Of a stretch of DNA of 64,000 nucleotides, positions 13,130 through 24,131 are shown piece by piece. Below the pieces are notes generated by a model, which worked only from the letters and a program-made list of their open reading frames with translations, was not told the DNA's origin and ran no database searches. Made by a program: the position numbers and the translations under genes. The stretch comes from Oxytricha trifallax (lineage: Eukaryota; Ciliophora; Spirotrichea; Sporadotrichida; Oxytrichidae): positions 1 to 64,000 of the forward strand of contig ARYC01017815.1 in the NCBI GenBank assembly GCA_000711775.1. The letters are read 5' to 3'. Position 1 is the first letter of the stretch; each line of letters opens with the position of its first letter.

Positions 13130-14517
13130 CTGAATTTTATCTATCTAAGTTGATGTTTGATTGTTTCTATTGTTTGTTAATTCTCTTAGCTTGGCTTGAT
13201 AATAGTTGAGTATATAAGTTCTCTGAGACTTCCATTTATTTTATTTTTATCGAGATATTGTTTGATTCTTTTCTTAGAATCTCTTTCACCCTTGCAGCTA
13301 AAGTAATCGTTTCTTGACATGTCGCTCTTTATTATTATTACTTCTAGAGCCCAGATATCCCATTAAGTGTCACTATCTCTCCAATCCTCTCTCTCTCTGA
13401 GAAATATCCAGGAGTGCCGTAAACATTTCCTTATGCAGAAGCTAGCACTCTTTGAGCTCTGTTGAAATCAATAATATAAACTCTAAGATGTTGAAAATCC
13501 ATCATAATGTTCTCTGGCTTTAAGTCTCTATGAACATAGCCAAGCTTATGAAGCTCTTCAATACCCTCAACTATTTGATGCACGATCTAACCAATTTATC
13601 TTTGGCATCTATTGTCAGATACGAATTCTCTGTATGTCATTTCAAGTAAAGGAAGCCTAAAGGCTACATGATCTTTACCAAGTAAAATAGCATCAAGCCT
13701 GATGATATGCCTCCACTCATTATACTTTGCCTTTTAAAGAGCTTAATACTCATAAGCGAATTCCATTTGGAACTTGTCATCAGCAAGGAAGAAATTGAAA
13801 GGATATATCTTGTCAGTATATTAGTCATCATTAATGACTCTCTTCTCTATTTTATCTTCAAGAGTGAAGTAGCTTTCGAGGCAAGTAAGTCAATAATTTT
13901 TAATATAGGAATCTTCACTGCCTCTATTTTAACCATGATTTTATTGATCTCAGAGACTGGAAAGTTCTTGACTGCTTTCTTCATTTTGACTTACTTCTAC
14001 ACTTCAACTCTAAGAGACTCCTCTGGTTTCTTGATCTTCTTTTTTTTTAGAGGAATCTATTCCCTGTAGGTTCATGAATAAAGACAAAACTTTGATTGTG
14101 CTTTTTCTTTAAGTTCACTTTGAAGTCTCTAGTATGAGAATATGGCTTCTCACAGAACTCACAGACATACTTCCCATCTTTCTCTTAATGCTTGAGATAT
14201 AACCTTGCCATATCGTTTGTGTATATCTCTCTAGTGTCTCTTATAAGTTGACTTGAAGGGAAAACCTTTTTGCATTCTTTGCATTAATAGTCAACTTTGC
14301 CTGGTTGTTTCACCTCCTCCTCAATTTGCACAGCTTCTTTGATAAGCTCCTACTTAACTTACATTTAAACCTCAAAGCTAGACTGTTCAAAGTTGTCATA
14401 AGTAGGCTCCCACTGAGTACAAGCGTCTCTGGTCTCTACTTTTCTTGGTTGCTGGAATGATAAATTTTATTGGCTTGATCCAAGTAATGCCGCTCTTCTT
14501 AACAGGTTAGCGCTCAT
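13130..14517 (-). pseudogene. TBE A 57-kDa zinc-finger/protein-kinase gene, frameshifted
   Basis: Reading on the minus strand from ATG at 14517 with TAA/TAG as Gln gives an acidic, Gln-rich N-terminus and then two C2H2-type fingers. The first is crossed by two compensating frameshifts. The second keeps CxxC but has Asn where the first His belongs. A lysine-rich linker and a kinase domain follow, with the catalytic loop HRDLKPEN near 13500-13540, then DFN in place of the usual DFG and a GTPGY activation-segment motif. At least four frame changes are needed, and no TGA ends the frame before the element end. In known TBEs this protein is one of three element-encoded products; its substrate is unknown. 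It faces the 22-kDa gene head to head across 14518-15081. The start is the first ATG and matches B in position. Confidence 0.85.
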
Positions 14518-15081
14518 TTTAGTTTGCTTATATATTTTATTATAATAATGATAAAATATACCGAGATAAACTATTATAGTAGAGTATAAGACATTCTGGT
14601 AGATTCTTGGCTGAGAGGTAAGAAAATTAACTAACCATAAAAGAGTGTAAGTTGAAATATTTTATGAGAATTTTATACATTTTAGTAAATTAAAATACTC
14701 CTAATGAAGTTTTGTTTCTCTAGGAGGTCCTCCAAATCAAGTTTGAACTTAATTTGGAGGTAAAGTTATTAAACATTTTTAAATTTAATATGCTCCTAAT
14801 TAAGTTTTAACCTTAAAATTTAACTCCTAATAAAGTTTGAACTTAATTTGGAGGACCTCCTAAAATAATTAAACATTATTAGGAGCAATTTAATGAGATA
14901 GATTGATAAAAATGGAAATCAATCTGTGAAACTTGGAGCAAGTTTTTCAATGCTTCTCCTCATATCTCTTCAAGGTTGACCTCCAGTAGGTCCTCCCTAT
15001 TTAGTAGTAAGATTTTTAATAACTTAGAATAGATATCCATAATTTTAAAATTCATTAACATTTCTTGAAAGAGGAAGCAAG
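14518..15081. promoter_or_regulatory. Divergent control region of TBE A with inverted short repeats
   Basis: This gap lies between the divergent 57-kDa and 22-kDa starts. It carries repeated and inverted copies of an 'aggaggtcctcc / tttggaggac' word (about 14722, 14750, 14843-14860) and of 'gctcctaatnaagttt' (about 14700, 14795, 14827). Equivalent gaps in B and C hold different repeated words, so the architecture rather than the sequence is kept. A role in transcription or protein binding is inference. Confidence 0.5.
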
Positions 15082-15857
15082 ATGGAGTTTATGAATGATG
15101 CAATGAAGAGAAATTAATCTCATGATTTAACAAGAAAATTTCGAAGTAAAGAGCACATAAATAGATATTTAGTATAGCAAGGTGAGTTCTTAAGTAGATT
15201 AATAAAACCATTATACTTGGATTCTTCTTGCCGACTTAGGAGGGAACTAAAATCTCATTCAAAAAAGCCTTACTGAATGAAGACAAAAAAGTTTTTAAGT
15301 CTAATGAAATTAGGATGATAGAGATACCTAACTACCCTCAAATATCAGTGACAAAGCTATATGACGATGCTATGAGTGATCCGGACGAAACTCTCTACCT
15401 TCCATCAAAGCTACAGCTCTCTAATAAGTTGCCAGAGAGAAACTTCTTGTTAGGTGTTCTTGCAACTCTGAAATCTGAGTGCTTAAATGAAGTTATTTAA
15501 GAAGCTCACAAGAAACGATACAGCATCTCTCCTGAAGAAAAAGAGAAGCAAGGTATTAAAATAAGTGACACCTGGCTGTAGGAACTTCAAAAACATACTT
15601 TCATCTCAAGTAAGCTTAGTCTTCTAACTTCATAGAAAAACCTTGCACTGCTATTTACTTGATTAAAGAGCTCAGCAAATTAAACAGAGAGAGAAAGTCT
15701 CAAGTAAAGCATAAATTGAGTAAGAGACTCTTCAAAGATTTTTAAAAGCCAGACAAGATGGACATAGATGCAGTGGCTGGCACTAAGAGAAGAAACATGG
15801 GTCCAAGCAAGCCTGAAGTGGAAGAAAAGAAACTTTACGGGCAAATCTAATATGTGA
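15082..15857 (+). pseudogene. TBE A 22-kDa gene, frameshifted
   Basis: Starts at ATG 15082 (residues MEFMNDAMKR) and reaches TGA at 15855-15857. The product is charged and helical, with recognisable blocks EIPNYPQISVTKLYDDA near codon 85, NKLPERNF, and the C-terminal GTKRRNMGPSKP shared with B and C. Frame changes near 15213 and 15635 break it, with probably a third at the end. It is convergent with the transposase, whose stop lies 6 bases away. The function of the 22-kDa TBE protein is not known; no domain was recognised. The central piece 15315-15500 is the longest uninterrupted part under the standard code. Confidence 0.85.
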
Positions 15858-15863
15858 ACTTAT

Positions 15864-16889
15864 TCATTCGTTTAAATCTAAGACTTATTTATATACACAA
15901 AATCTCCCCTCTTGTTCATACTTTAGTTTCTCATCACTGACTCTCTTAGCAGCACACATAATAAAATCCACTGTATCTATCTTCAGATCGTGCATTAAGT
16001 GATAGAGTAAAAGTAGTGGCCTTTCAATAACCCCCAATATAATTTAATTCCATTGAACAGAGGACTGTAAGGAACATTAAATCCAGGTGTTATGTTCAAT
16101 CTTTCATATTCCTTTCTTGAGTCTTTAGTTTTATGGACAGATAAGTTATTTACAAACAGAATAGTCTCTTTGTTGGCGTACTTGTCTCTGAGTTATTCAA
16201 TATTCGGTCTTAATTGAGCGAGGGTGGATAACATAAGTCTCGAAGCCATTATCTTAGCTTATTCCACCAAGTATAGCATGAGTTTAAACCTTAACCTTTA
16301 AATCATATACTTCAATGTTGTTATATCTTTTATACCAAGACCTTGATATGAAGGTATTAAAGGTAAATACAGCTTCATCAGCGTGTATGAACTTTATGTT
16401 ATTAGTAATAGCTCTCTGCATTTAATCGAATATATAAATTAAATTATCATAATAAAATGGAACATTAAAGTCAATCATTCTCTTAATGCGATTGACTTTC
16501 TTGTAAGGTATTCCATTCTTTTTATTCATTTTCGCTATAGATTAAGCAGAGATATGAAGCTTAGGAAATTGGCGATGAAATATCACAGCTCTTAAGGCGA
16601 GAGAAAAGTGAGCCCAGTATTTAAGAGTCTTATCATTGATAATATAATCGATATGATGCTGCTAAAACTTTAAGGGTCTCTTAGGTTTATAATTAAGTTG
16701 CAATCTCTTTAAATTCAATGCTAATAGACAGTGAGACTTAACAGTAGCAGGAGATTTATGGATTACCCTTGCTATAGAAGTGTAATTTAGGATAGGCTTG
16801 AGTTGATCATTATATTCATCACATCCATAACGCAACTTAAACAATAAATCTATATACTCACTGTCATAAACTGACCCCAAACCTCGCAT
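15864..16889 (-). pseudogene. TBE A DDE transposase (42-kDa type), catalytically dead
   Basis: Starts at ATG 16889 just inside the right inverted repeat and ends at TGA 15864. The N-terminal part has a helix-turn-helix character (SIARVIHKSPATVKSHC, about residues 38-54). The catalytic core contains IHADEAVF (first Asp kept), then VNNLSVHK where C has VDNLSVHK, and NGIKLYW where C has NGIEFYW. The second Asp and the Glu of the DDE triad are therefore Asn and Lys. Frameshifts occur near 16205 and again near 16018. The family is the Tc1/mariner/IS630-like transposases with DD34E spacing. This copy cannot be active as written. Confidence 0.9.
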
Positions 16890-17018
16890 ATACTCACTTA
16901 AATTACTAATATTTAAACATTAAACCCCTAAATTAACCCTATTAAAACCCTAATAAAGTATGCACTAATAGTCTACTTTTATCAATCAAACTACTGAAAG
17001 GGTTGTGGGGTTTTAATT

Positions 17019-17816
17019 TTCAATAATTTAATTATATATCATTAAATATAGAAAGAAACTATTTCAAAGAAAGTATTTTTGTTACGCTGAAATTTGTTTG
17101 AGTTTATTAATATTTTCGTCAATTATTGCTGTCTTTTAAGCTTTGATAACTTTATAGATACTATTTTCTTGCTTGAAATAATTGTATATTTTTCTTACTT
17201 AATGATTGCTTTGCATACAATTACATTATAGATATAAGCTTTATTTTTTAAATATCACTTTGCAGTTAAGTTTAATGTAGTGATTAATGCTGAAAAAAAT
17301 AGGTTCCTATCAGCATATTGTGTTAGTAATTCTAGGGCTTTGCAGAAGTCAATATTTACATTAATTGAACTTATAAATATTACTTAGTTGTATAAAACTA
17401 ATTTATATAATTTATTGATCAATTTAATAGGAAAAGATTTAGATTATCTTTAATAAAAAGACCTTGCAATTCTTCTATTCATGTGCTCATTATTGTTTAT
17501 CATTTGTAACTTGCTAGTAGTTTTAGAAACTCCTTAACAATTTAGTAACCTATTTTAAGTTGGAATTTAATATGTTACAGAAAAAATTAAATATTAAATA
17601 TTTAAACAATTGATCAAAATGTTACTCTAACTTATTTCCTCAAAATTTAAACAGAAAATGATTCATTCCTTCTTATCCCACAAAGATAAAATTTTACATA
17701 TTTCATCATGATGTTATTATATTTTTATAAGAAAGCTAGTCTTCACATTAATCATTTAAAAATTGCACAGCTATCATAAGATGCTTCTATTTCAAGTTAA
17801 AGATACACCTTTTAAA
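17019..17816. other. AT-rich spacer
   Basis: Between the right ATT duplication of TBE A and the open frame at 17820. AT-rich with no supported gene or inverted element. Confidence 0.5.
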
Positions 17817-17819
17817 TGA

Positions 17820-18287
17820 TTGTCTTTCATTGGTCAACCAGAGAATCAACATAATCCAGCAAACACTAAGTTCAATCACTATTAGCAAATACTCACTAAG
17901 ACTGAGACTAAAATTCTTATTATTCTTTGGGCAATTCAATATATTAAAATGATTCAAATGCTTAATAGTTATAATTATTAATTTATAAAATATTTAATTA
18001 ATTTAATATTGAGTGCAAGATTTTATTATCAATCCATAGAAGGAGTTATCAATTAACATACTAGGCCAGATTTCATATCATATCTCTCTTTATTTACTCC
18101 ATAAGTAGTAATTAACCAATCTAAACTACGTAACTAGGACAAACTCCCAAAGCCAGAGCAAGTTTATTTCAAAGCAACATATTAAGCATCTTAAGTTTTG
18201 AACTCATTAACTATTTAATCAGCAATATTAAAAAATATATAATTCAATGAAAAGACTAGCTAGATGCTTGATAATAATATTCTTTGA
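17820..18287 (+). CDS. Unknown 155-codon open frame, probably a gene segment
   Basis: With TAA/TAG as Gln the frame is open from after TGA 17817 to TGA 18285. It lacks an ATG at its 5' edge, so it is more likely a segment (MDS or exon) than a whole gene. Composition is protein-like, with charged and polar runs (GQPENQHNPANTKFNHYQQ near the start; KLRNQDKLPKPEQVYFKATY in the second half) and a hydrophobic helix (KILIILWAIQYIKMIQ, about residues 33-48). No family recognised. It lies between TBE A and the inverted-repeat element at 18357 and shows no sequence relation to either. Confidence 0.5.
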
Positions 18288-18356
18288 AAATATAAATAGC
18301 CACATAATATTTATTACTAATTTAACATTTAAAAATTTTATTTTGTAATTATAAAT

Positions 18357-19498
18357 ATTATTAATTAAATACATAAAAATAGATAATAATGTGAAAGTTT
18401 ATAAACAGAGAAAAAGCTATTCAATTGAAACTGTTACCATTCTGGTATTTATTAACTTATATTTAATCTGTAAGTCTAATAATTATTTATAAAAATTAGT
18501 CATAATAATTTAAACACACAATTCTTCTTAATGAGCATATTAATTCTCTGAGTATAACGTAATTATATTCACTTTATGAAATCCATAGCTTAGAGGAAGA
18601 TTCTTTCAATTCTCTTATTGCTCTTAAATTTAGCCATACCCTTTCCATTTTAGCTCGATTTTAAACAAAATAGATACCGTTATTCTCAAAAGCTCTAATC
18701 TTTTCAGTGGCACCACCCTTCTTTCAAGGATAATTATACAGTCATTTCAAATTCTTCTGCTAGTGGAGCAGTTTGGTCAGCGATAAATCTTTGAATTGGA
18801 GAAATATTTGAATGATTTTTTATAACTATTAAACAAAATCCATATCAGCTTCTCCATCAATTGAATCAATTACGATGATTTTTGGATTTTTTTTAAAGTC
18901 AACCACGAGTTTTAATAGTGTCTGCTAGGCAAGGAGTTGGTACTAAATAATTGGAAATTCAATTACATGATATTGTATTTCTTAGAATCAGCTACAGTAC
19001 CGTTAACTAAGAGGCCCTACTGTTGATAGTAATAACTTTTGCTGCACACACAATCGACGATCTTATTTCTTATGTGAGGGCGTATTCAGTGTAGAAGGTA
19101 GCCTATAAAATATATTCCAAATTATTCATGAACCCCTGAGGTATTTTAATTGAGAATATAGAATAATTATCTTTATATTAATGGCTTACATGCTTATCAG
19201 TCATATTTTGGCAGATAATCTCGCGAGCTTATTGATAAACACGAGAGATTGCTGTCAGGTGCATTTGCATAAGTCCTGGTGAGGTCTAAAATTGAAGATT
19301 CCTAATTCTTGTTAAGTGCCTATTTAGCTGAGAAGAATGCTTTCGATATCATATTTATTTTATAAATTCATTATTTTAATAGTTATTATAATAATTGTAA
19401 TTAGTAAGTATCAAAATAGTAACAGTTACAATTGAATAGTTTTTTCTCTGTATTAGACTTTCACATTATTTCCTATTTTTATGTATTTTATTAATAAT
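18357..19498. mobile_element. Element with about 80-bp terminal inverted repeats (1.14 kb)
   Basis: The left end (18357-18440) and right end (19410-19498) are imperfect inverted copies sharing atacataaaaatag, aataatgtgaaagt, cagagaaaaa and ctattcaatt. Between them sits minus-strand coding-like sequence. Target duplication not resolved. Not TBE-like: no C4A4 tip. Family unknown. Confidence 0.7.
18570..19345 (-). pseudogene. Broken reading frame inside the 18.4-kb element
   Basis: Minus-strand pieces in different frames are each protein-like. One, around 18980-18770, reads through a hydrophobic-acidic motif (KIIVIDSIDGEAD) that resembles a Walker B strand, then continues QQLQKIIQIFLQF and stops at TGA. 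A second, nearer 18760-18580, contains FIADQTAPLAEEFEMTVQL and ends with an RELKESSSKLWIS-type tail. Joining them needs at least one frameshift. An ATPase is possible from the Walker-B-like strand, but no Walker A was found, so the function is left open. Confidence 0.4.
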
Positions 19499-20272
19499 GA
19501 AGTGAATAAATCCTCAATGTTTCAATGTTTTTTTATAAGAAGGAGAGGAAAGAATTACTTCATTAAATATTATGATAATTTATGTTCATTTGATAAATGT
19601 ATAAGTTGAAATGAATTTTTTTTATATTCAAATAAAATACCTCTAATATGATTTGTTATAATGTCTATATAATATATCATACCAATCCAAAAAAAATCAA
19701 GAAATATAAGAGAATAATAAGGATATCAATGAAACATTAAATTCAAACATATTTATTACTTTAGATATCACTCCAAGCAGCACAAGACATTTTTTAAATA
19801 TTTTTCAGCAGTCTCTAACTTTTCAAATTAATGATTAACTCATAAAAGTTTAAAAATATTTTCATAATTAAAACTTATTTTTATAATAAAATTTATCAAC
19901 ATGTTACTACTTAGGATATATGCAAAACTATGAAAAAAGAACTTAAAAAATTCTTTAAATTAAAATGATTATAATTGAACCTATTTATACTTATTTAGCC
20001 CCATTCTTTTTCTTGCAGTAAATATCAGCGTCATCTTCCCTAACCCTTTTATTAAAGTGTACACACGAATATGCCACAGTGAAATGTCTTTAGACTCAAG
20101 GGAGTATTAATTTATGTTTTAACAGAACATTAATATTCTTAGTGATGTAAAATATATGATTTAAGGAATAATTTAAACCGAAAGTATTTATATTTTTTAT
20201 ATAAACGTAATAAATTAATAATAATAATAATATTAATGTGATAACATTGAAGTCTCTGGGGACCCCCGATCT

Positions 20273-20331
<59 letters not shown>

Positions 20332-20340
20332 AAATATATG
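19499..20340. other. AT-rich spacer with TA microsatellite
   Basis: AT-rich, with ATA/AAT repeats at 20214-20236, a short palindromic word (tctctggggaccccc, 20253-20267) and a pure (TA)n tract at about 20277-20327. No gene supported. Confidence 0.7.
20277..20327. repeat. (TA)n microsatellite
   Basis: About 25 uninterrupted TA units, directly downstream of the 3' end of the minus-strand gene at 20408-21842. Confidence 0.95.
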
Positions 20341-20407
20341 TAATGGACAAGCCCTTTTAAGTTAAATTTCTCTTTTGCCTCTTTTCAGATTTGTTATCAT
20401 AAAAATC

Positions 20408-21842
20408 TCACCCTTTGTAGAAGACGTAAATGTTTTCGAATTTCTCTGGATCTTGTATCACTTCGAAATTGTTCAGGTCTATTAATGCTCTTTTTGCCAT
20501 TCTCAGCGGTTAGTAATCCACTTTTTCGCTCAGCGTCCTTTTTCCTAAGCTTAGTTTGAGTTCTTTGTGAGGGTTTAAATCGCCTCTTGCAACTCTTCTT
20601 AATCGATCTAAGCACTATTATGTTAGGATTTTATGTTTTTCAGAGCATTTCTAATATAAATACCTGTGTAGATTGTTGAGATAAGTGTTGTGACTCCCAG
20701 TATGCTGGAGAGTTTCTCTATCCAGTCTTCATCTAGTTAGGGGAAGGATTATTTCTTGTCCCACGAACATTTATGTGCTGCTAGTTAGCAAGCTTCTAGA
20801 ATTAGTAGGGAGTCAATGTTTGAGAGGTTGTTACCTCTCTTGTTGATATAGCTTTGTTTTGTAAGTGATGCTGCCAATTTTATTTTTACCTAATTATCTT
20901 CAAATTCTTTATCAAAGATCTATGTGACTAAAAGATAGTTCATGAGTGAGAGACCTGGTTAATCTAAGACTAGTTTCAAGAATTGAGATTTATAGTTCTT
21001 TAGTTAAATTTAGATTTAAACAATTTTATCATAGATTATGTGTGTGATCCATTAGTTATATAATTATGGTATATTTTTTATGGCAAGAACATTCTGCCAT
21101 GTTGGGAGTATTATGTCTCTAAAATCTTTTGGTTATTTGCTGTTACTTACGATAATATTTAGGCTAGAATTTTAGATTGAGGGAGAGGGGTGTTTAATAT
21201 TTATCTCTTCGACTGTAATTTAGCTCAGATTAAGTAAGTATTTTTCAAGTTTTTGTCTGTTGGACTCAATAACATCGTCATGAAAGACATCAATAAATTT
21301 TCGGTGTTCTTCTTATGTATAGTAAATTGCTGTAGCTACCATGTTGTTAGTTAACTGTTCAAAATCTGATCAGACTTTTCTTGTCAGAATCTGGTTTTCT
21401 TTAATTGGATATTAACTATCATACCGATCTCGTACGCCATAGTAGTCCTTCCTAATGTAGAAGGTTTACTCTTAAATATGTCTGATATGATCCATGTTAG
21501 ATCTTGGATTGTTTTCTAGCTGTAAAAATTAGCAAGGTTACTAATCTTGAGACTGTTAATTTTTCTCTTCTAGTAGAGAAGTTATAGCATTTCTCTTTAA
21601 GTGCTGAGATATTTTTATTCTGTTATCCGTATGAAATACAGACACAATAAACTTTTTAGAGGAGTTCTATTTAAGTTGGGTTTAAAACAACCCATCTATT
21701 TGTATTGTTACTAGATATCTGAAGAGGTGGCCTAACTTTGCTTAATTTATAGACTTATTTTCTTAAGTCTTTAGATGTTTAAATATGTGTGGTCTTAATG
21801 TGTCAATTTTATACATTTTTGGGTATTAACCTTAGGTTCCAT
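20408..21842 (-). CDS. Unknown gene in three successive reading frames
   Basis: From ATG 21842 a 152-codon frame runs to TGA 21384. The next piece is a 279-codon TGA-free frame from 21369 to TGA 20530. A third frame covers the end (residues MAKRALIDLNNFEVIQDPEK) to TGA 20408. The 279-codon stretch is the longest open frame seen in the window and reads like real protein: TAIYYTQEEHRKFIDVFHDD near its start, DQPGLSLMNYLLVTQIFDKE and NIDSLLILEACQLAAHKCSW further on. Mixed alpha-helical character; no family recognised, though a cyclin-like helical fold could be tested. The first junction cannot be a simple ribosomal slip because TGA codons of both frames lie in the 16 bases between them. Either an internal eliminated segment or mutation is needed. 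No inverted ends enclose the block. Confidence 0.6.
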
Positions 21843-22241
21843 ATTAGGCAAGAATTTTTTTTAAAAAAATTAATTATATTTTGTTATTAATTAATAAATG
21901 ATTTACGATTAAATTATAGTCAAGAAGTTGTTATAAAATTTTACTTATAGTGATAGTAATCAAGCAAATTCCTTAAAAAAGTTTGATAGCTTAAGAATAA
22001 ACATTTTAAAAACTAAATTATAAAATAAGCTAATATTTTTAGTAAGTTTTTAATTAAAATATAATAAATATTGCTCAATAAAATGAAATGATTATTTACA
22101 GAAGCTACATTAAAATAAGAGATGGTTCTAAGAATTAATAATTATTGTACAGTAGAATAGAGAAGAAAAAATTATTATATATCAATTAAGGGCTTATTTG
22201 TGACTGTGAGATTAAATATTAATAAAATACATTTGAAATTG
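21843..22241. other. AT-rich spacer
   Basis: AT-rich DNA upstream of the unknown minus-strand gene, up to the left inverted end of the next element. It may hold the promoter, but no motif can be defended. Confidence 0.4.
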
Positions 22242-24131
22242 AAAATTAAGAGGAATGCAATATAACTTTTTTAATTATTAATTATAGCTGCATATAATTA
22301 GAAATACTACTAATTCAAATTTGATTTAATTTTATTTATGAAAAAATAAAATAATTACTTTATATATTTATTTAATACGAAAATTTGTGCAGATTGCGCA
22401 AAAATATATTTAAAAACATAGGGCTGGCTGAGTGCAAAAATATTTATATTAATTTAATATGTAATTAATAAGTTTTAAGATGTTTAGAAATAAATAATTA
22501 AATGAATAACACTTTTCCATTTAAAACTTCTAGCTTGGAAAGGATTCAGAAATGTAAAAAAAACTCTAAAAAAGTATAAATACAGGCACGATTTCATCTT
22601 GCTGGTGACATGTTCTGTTTCATTGAGCATAGCTGGGAAGATTCATTAAAAGCTCAATCAATCTAAGCATCTTTATCAGAGGTTAATGTATTTAGTAATG
22701 ACAAGAGCAACAATGGTTACATTTACATTAAGATTTCAAGAGAGTATATCGGCATAAACAGAGAGTATTTCAAAATTAAGAATAGATGTGGACATCAGTT
22801 ATTTTAGATGATGGACCTCTTAATGGAAGATCTAAACATTAACCGCAGAAGAGTTCTTCATATCACATCAAGGACTAAGGATTGTTTATGGCATGAAAAA
22901 TAGATTCAACATTAATATGGAAAGATATCAACTCATAGTAAAACTCTTGAAGAGATCAAGTAAGTTCCACAAAAAAATTCAAATTACTTTGCGAAGGAGT
23001 TTATGGCGAAAAACATTGCACACGGTTCTATATCTTTCAAACAGTACCTATTAAAAAATTAGAGAGATTCAGAGGCCGCTTCTTAGATTTGTCAGCAACA
23101 ATAGACATTGAACAACACTCACAAGATACTAAAACAATTGAGCGTGGTAGAAAAATCAAGATATTAATAAAAGATCTGTTGGAGGAGATGTGAAAAACAA
23201 TGAGCATTATTATAAGATGAATTATTATAGATAACATATTAAGTGCTAAGTGATCTGGGATACTAAGAGGTCGTCGAAGATCTGTACCAAGTGCTTTTTA
23301 AAAGAGATATTAAAAAGATTCACTGCGTTTGGCCTTTTGGATCAGCAAACATTGGCAAAAGAACAATCTTGTAAATGATAGACTCGAGATATATATTTAT
23401 ATATCTGTGACGAGCTTAATCCTGCACTCACACGCTATCATGTTGAGACAATACTACTTGAAAAGGAGCCACACATCGTATTGATCGATGCAATTAACCT
23501 CCAAAAGTTCTTTAGTAAATACATATTCCTGCAATGAAGAAGCTACTTGAAGGCAAAGTGTATGAAGTGGACGTGAAAATCGGGGAGACAATTGTGATAT
23601 TCAAAGACTGCTGTACAATATTAAAATTTAATGACCTAGTCTAGAAAAAATGTTTGCATATGAAAAAGATTACTCGAGAGGAGATGCTTCATGGTGTCGC
23701 CTAAGGTGGGGAGCAAATCGGGAAAGCTTAAGTCCCCCTTTAATGAGGTGAAGCAGGCAAACTATTTTTTGAACATATCTGAGGAGGAATTCATTTGGAG
23801 CGAAGACGCACAAGACAAGCTAGCTAAAGTTAACAATACTGATAGAATAAACTAACGAGACATGGAAGCAGAAAAGTGCGATTAAAAATGACATCTTAAA
23901 ACTTATTAATTACATATTTAATTAATATAAATATTTTTGCACTCAGCCAGCCCTTTGTTTTTAAATATATTTTTGCGCAATCTGCACAAATTTTCGTATT
24001 AAATAAATATATAAAGTAATTATGATATTTTGTCATAATTAAATTTAAATCAAATTTTAATCTGTAGTATTTCTAATTATATGCAGTTATTATAAATAAT
24101 TTAAAAAGTTAAATTGCATTCCTCTTAATTT
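22242..24131. mobile_element. Element with about 240-bp terminal inverted repeats (1.89 kb)
   Basis: The left arm 22242-22482 and right arm 23891-24131 are inverted copies with only scattered differences. The best conserved core is gcagattgcgcaaaaatat and gggctggctgagtgcaaaaa. The single internal coding block (22610-23891) abuts the right arm. No clear target duplication. Ends are unlike TBE or the C-tract foldbacks. Family not recognised. Confidence 0.8.
22610..23891 (+). pseudogene. Broken gene of the 22.2-kb element, possibly Rep/helicase-like
   Basis: ATG 22610 opens a frame of about 140 codons (MFCFIEHSWEDSLKAQ...). The sense then shifts frame near 23040 (KKLERFRGRFLDLSATIDIE), and again before a segment with WPFGSANIGKRTI near 23330-23365, which resembles a P-loop (G-x4-GK-[RT]). 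A later piece has HIVLIDAINLQKF, resembling Walker B, and the last part (MKKLLEGKVYEVDVKIGET) ends at TGA 23889. P-loop plus Walker B after an N-terminal domain would fit a replication-initiator/superfamily-3 helicase, but no HUH motif can be shown, so this is a guess. At least three frameshifts. GC content is clearly above the flanks. Confidence 0.45.

Larger units (their letters stand above)
12978..17015. mobile_element. TBE-type transposon A (full length, 4038 bp)
   Basis: Both ends begin with a variant of CAAAACCCC (left caaaactccaaaaccc; right complement taaaaccccacaaccc). The terminal inverted repeats run 12978-13118 and 16891-17015, the left one carrying about 16 extra bases. The element is flanked by ATT at 12975-12977 and 17016-17018, the ANT-type 3-bp duplication known for TBEs. 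Gene order is 57-kDa (minus), 22-kDa (plus), transposase (minus). Beyond the tip, its terminal repeat differs from that of B and C, so A belongs to another subfamily. All three genes carry frameshifts. Confidence 0.93.

Noticed and set aside
13707..14069. 120-codon plus-strand frame inside TBE A
   Set aside because: It is the antisense shadow of the 57-kDa kinase gene on the minus strand.
23037..23237. 66-codon minus frame
   Set aside because: Antisense of the better supported plus-strand gene of the 22.2-kb element.
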